A DNA stretch of 39,061 nucleotides, taken from IMG/VR virus record IMGVR_UViG_3300037010_000660, positions 1 through 39,061 of that record. One strand, given 5' to 3'. This stretch comes from a virus. Position 1 is the stretch's first letter. Each line of letters starts with the position of its first letter. The translations under genes and the position numbers were made by a program. The notes beneath the pieces were generated by a model. It did not search any database. It had not been told where the DNA came from and saw nothing but the letters and a program-made list of their open reading frames with translations. Shown here one piece after another: positions 38,800-39,061 of the stretch.

Positions 38800-39050
38800 T
38801 GCGCTGCATTCACGTAGGCTATCAGGTTTGCGCGCGCCTTGTTTATGACAGCCCGGCTTACAGGTACATTGCGGGTATCTTCAAAGGCCGGAAGGTTGCG
38901 CGGGAATACTCCTGTTATGCTCTTGTAAAGGTGGGCGGCGCGACCTTTTGCTGTTTCCGGCCTGCCCACGCCACGGCAATACGTCACCACCTCTTCCCAA
39001 ACACGCAACTTGTCCCCTATCGTTGCCTTCCCTACCATGAACTCAGTCAT
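38796..39050 (-). CDS. Hypothetical protein upstream of primase (84 aa)
   Basis: This 84-residue protein (TEFMVGKATIGDKLRVWEEV, GRAAHLYKSITGVFPRNLPA, ISRAVI-like VSRAVINKARANLIAYVN) is basic and helical and may bind DNA. Its ATG overlaps the stop of the junction-spanning ORF and its own stop overlaps the primase start. It may be a primase helper or small replication factor, judged from position only. Confidence 0.7.
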   Translation of the reverse strand: MTEFMVGKATIGDKLRVWEEVVTYCRGVGRPETAKGRAAHLYKSITGVFPRNLPAFEDTRNVPVSRAVINKARANLIAYVNAAQ

Positions 39051-39061
39051 TTCTCCGGCAA

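Noticed and set aside
1-39061. IscB/Cas-like partner for the RNA candidate
   Set aside because: The only HNH proteins (10395-10868 and 36649-36963) are short, without RuvC motifs or the bridge helix; neither is an IscB.
1-39061. Integrase, tRNA genes, CRISPR array or insertion sequence
   Set aside because: No tyrosine or serine recombinase motifs, no cloverleaf, no regularly spaced repeats and no transposase were seen on reading both strands.

Overview
The window reads as a complete 39 kb genome of a tailed phage with a long non-contractile (siphovirus-type) tail, shown as a linear copy of a circular or circularly permuted molecule. Joining position 39061 to position 1 on the minus strand restores a 36-codon ORF. 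That ORF overlaps both of its neighbours by 4 bases, and the leftward operon then runs unbroken across the join. The GC-rich coding, lipobox proteins, GH108-type endolysin and DUF1353, DUF1367, DUF4055 and DUF4376 genes point to a phage of a Gram-negative proteobacterium; the exact host cannot be read from the sequence. I see no integrase, no CI-type repressor with a protease domain, no tRNA, no DNA polymerase and no CRISPR array.

Layout. (1) 902-10218, rightward early region. A sigma70-like promoter at 827-855 leads into a small basic protein, an ERF-family annealing protein, a YqaJ-type exonuclease, an SNF2-type helicase and a beta-class DNA methyltransferase. Then come small zinc-ribbon proteins, a dCMP deaminase, a winged-helix-like protein, a MazG-like protein and SSB. 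After a second promoter at 8413-8440 come a ParB-fold-like protein and a KorA/TrfB-like regulator. (2) 10395-35942, leftward late region. In transcription order (right to left) it holds the terminase pair, a DUF4055 portal, a MuF-type head protein, scaffold and major capsid protein (followed by an intrinsic terminator), accessory structural proteins including a 12-repeat protein, and connectors. These are followed by the tail tube, a G/GT frameshift pair, the tape measure, the tail tip, fibre proteins, a lysis cassette (holin, endolysin, XhlA-like and small membrane proteins), two lipoproteins and a secreted HNH protein. (3) 35943-36607, a short rightward unit with a promoter, two small proteins and an HTH regulator. 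(4) Leftward from 523 through the join to 36649: a Cro/YdaS-like regulator, a zinc ribbon, the junction ORF, an 84-residue protein, a toprim primase, a structured non-coding stretch, two conserved phage proteins and a Ref-type HNH nuclease. A strong terminator at 36247-36272 closes this unit.

The most interesting element is the 280-base gap at 37636-37917. Read on the minus strand it folds into a chain of strong helices of about 225 nt, starting just after the primase stop codon. From memory its motifs resemble the HEARO / omega-RNA class that partners IscB nucleases, but no IscB-like gene is present. Other notable points are the repeat protein at 26122-27051, a non-canonical frameshift site for the tail chaperones, a 42-bp partial copy of a regulator start at 6581, a G-quadruplex motif beside an SSB-tail-like peptide near 8.7-8.9 kb, an operator-like cluster at 612-661, and several tiny membrane peptides held in translationally coupled arrays.
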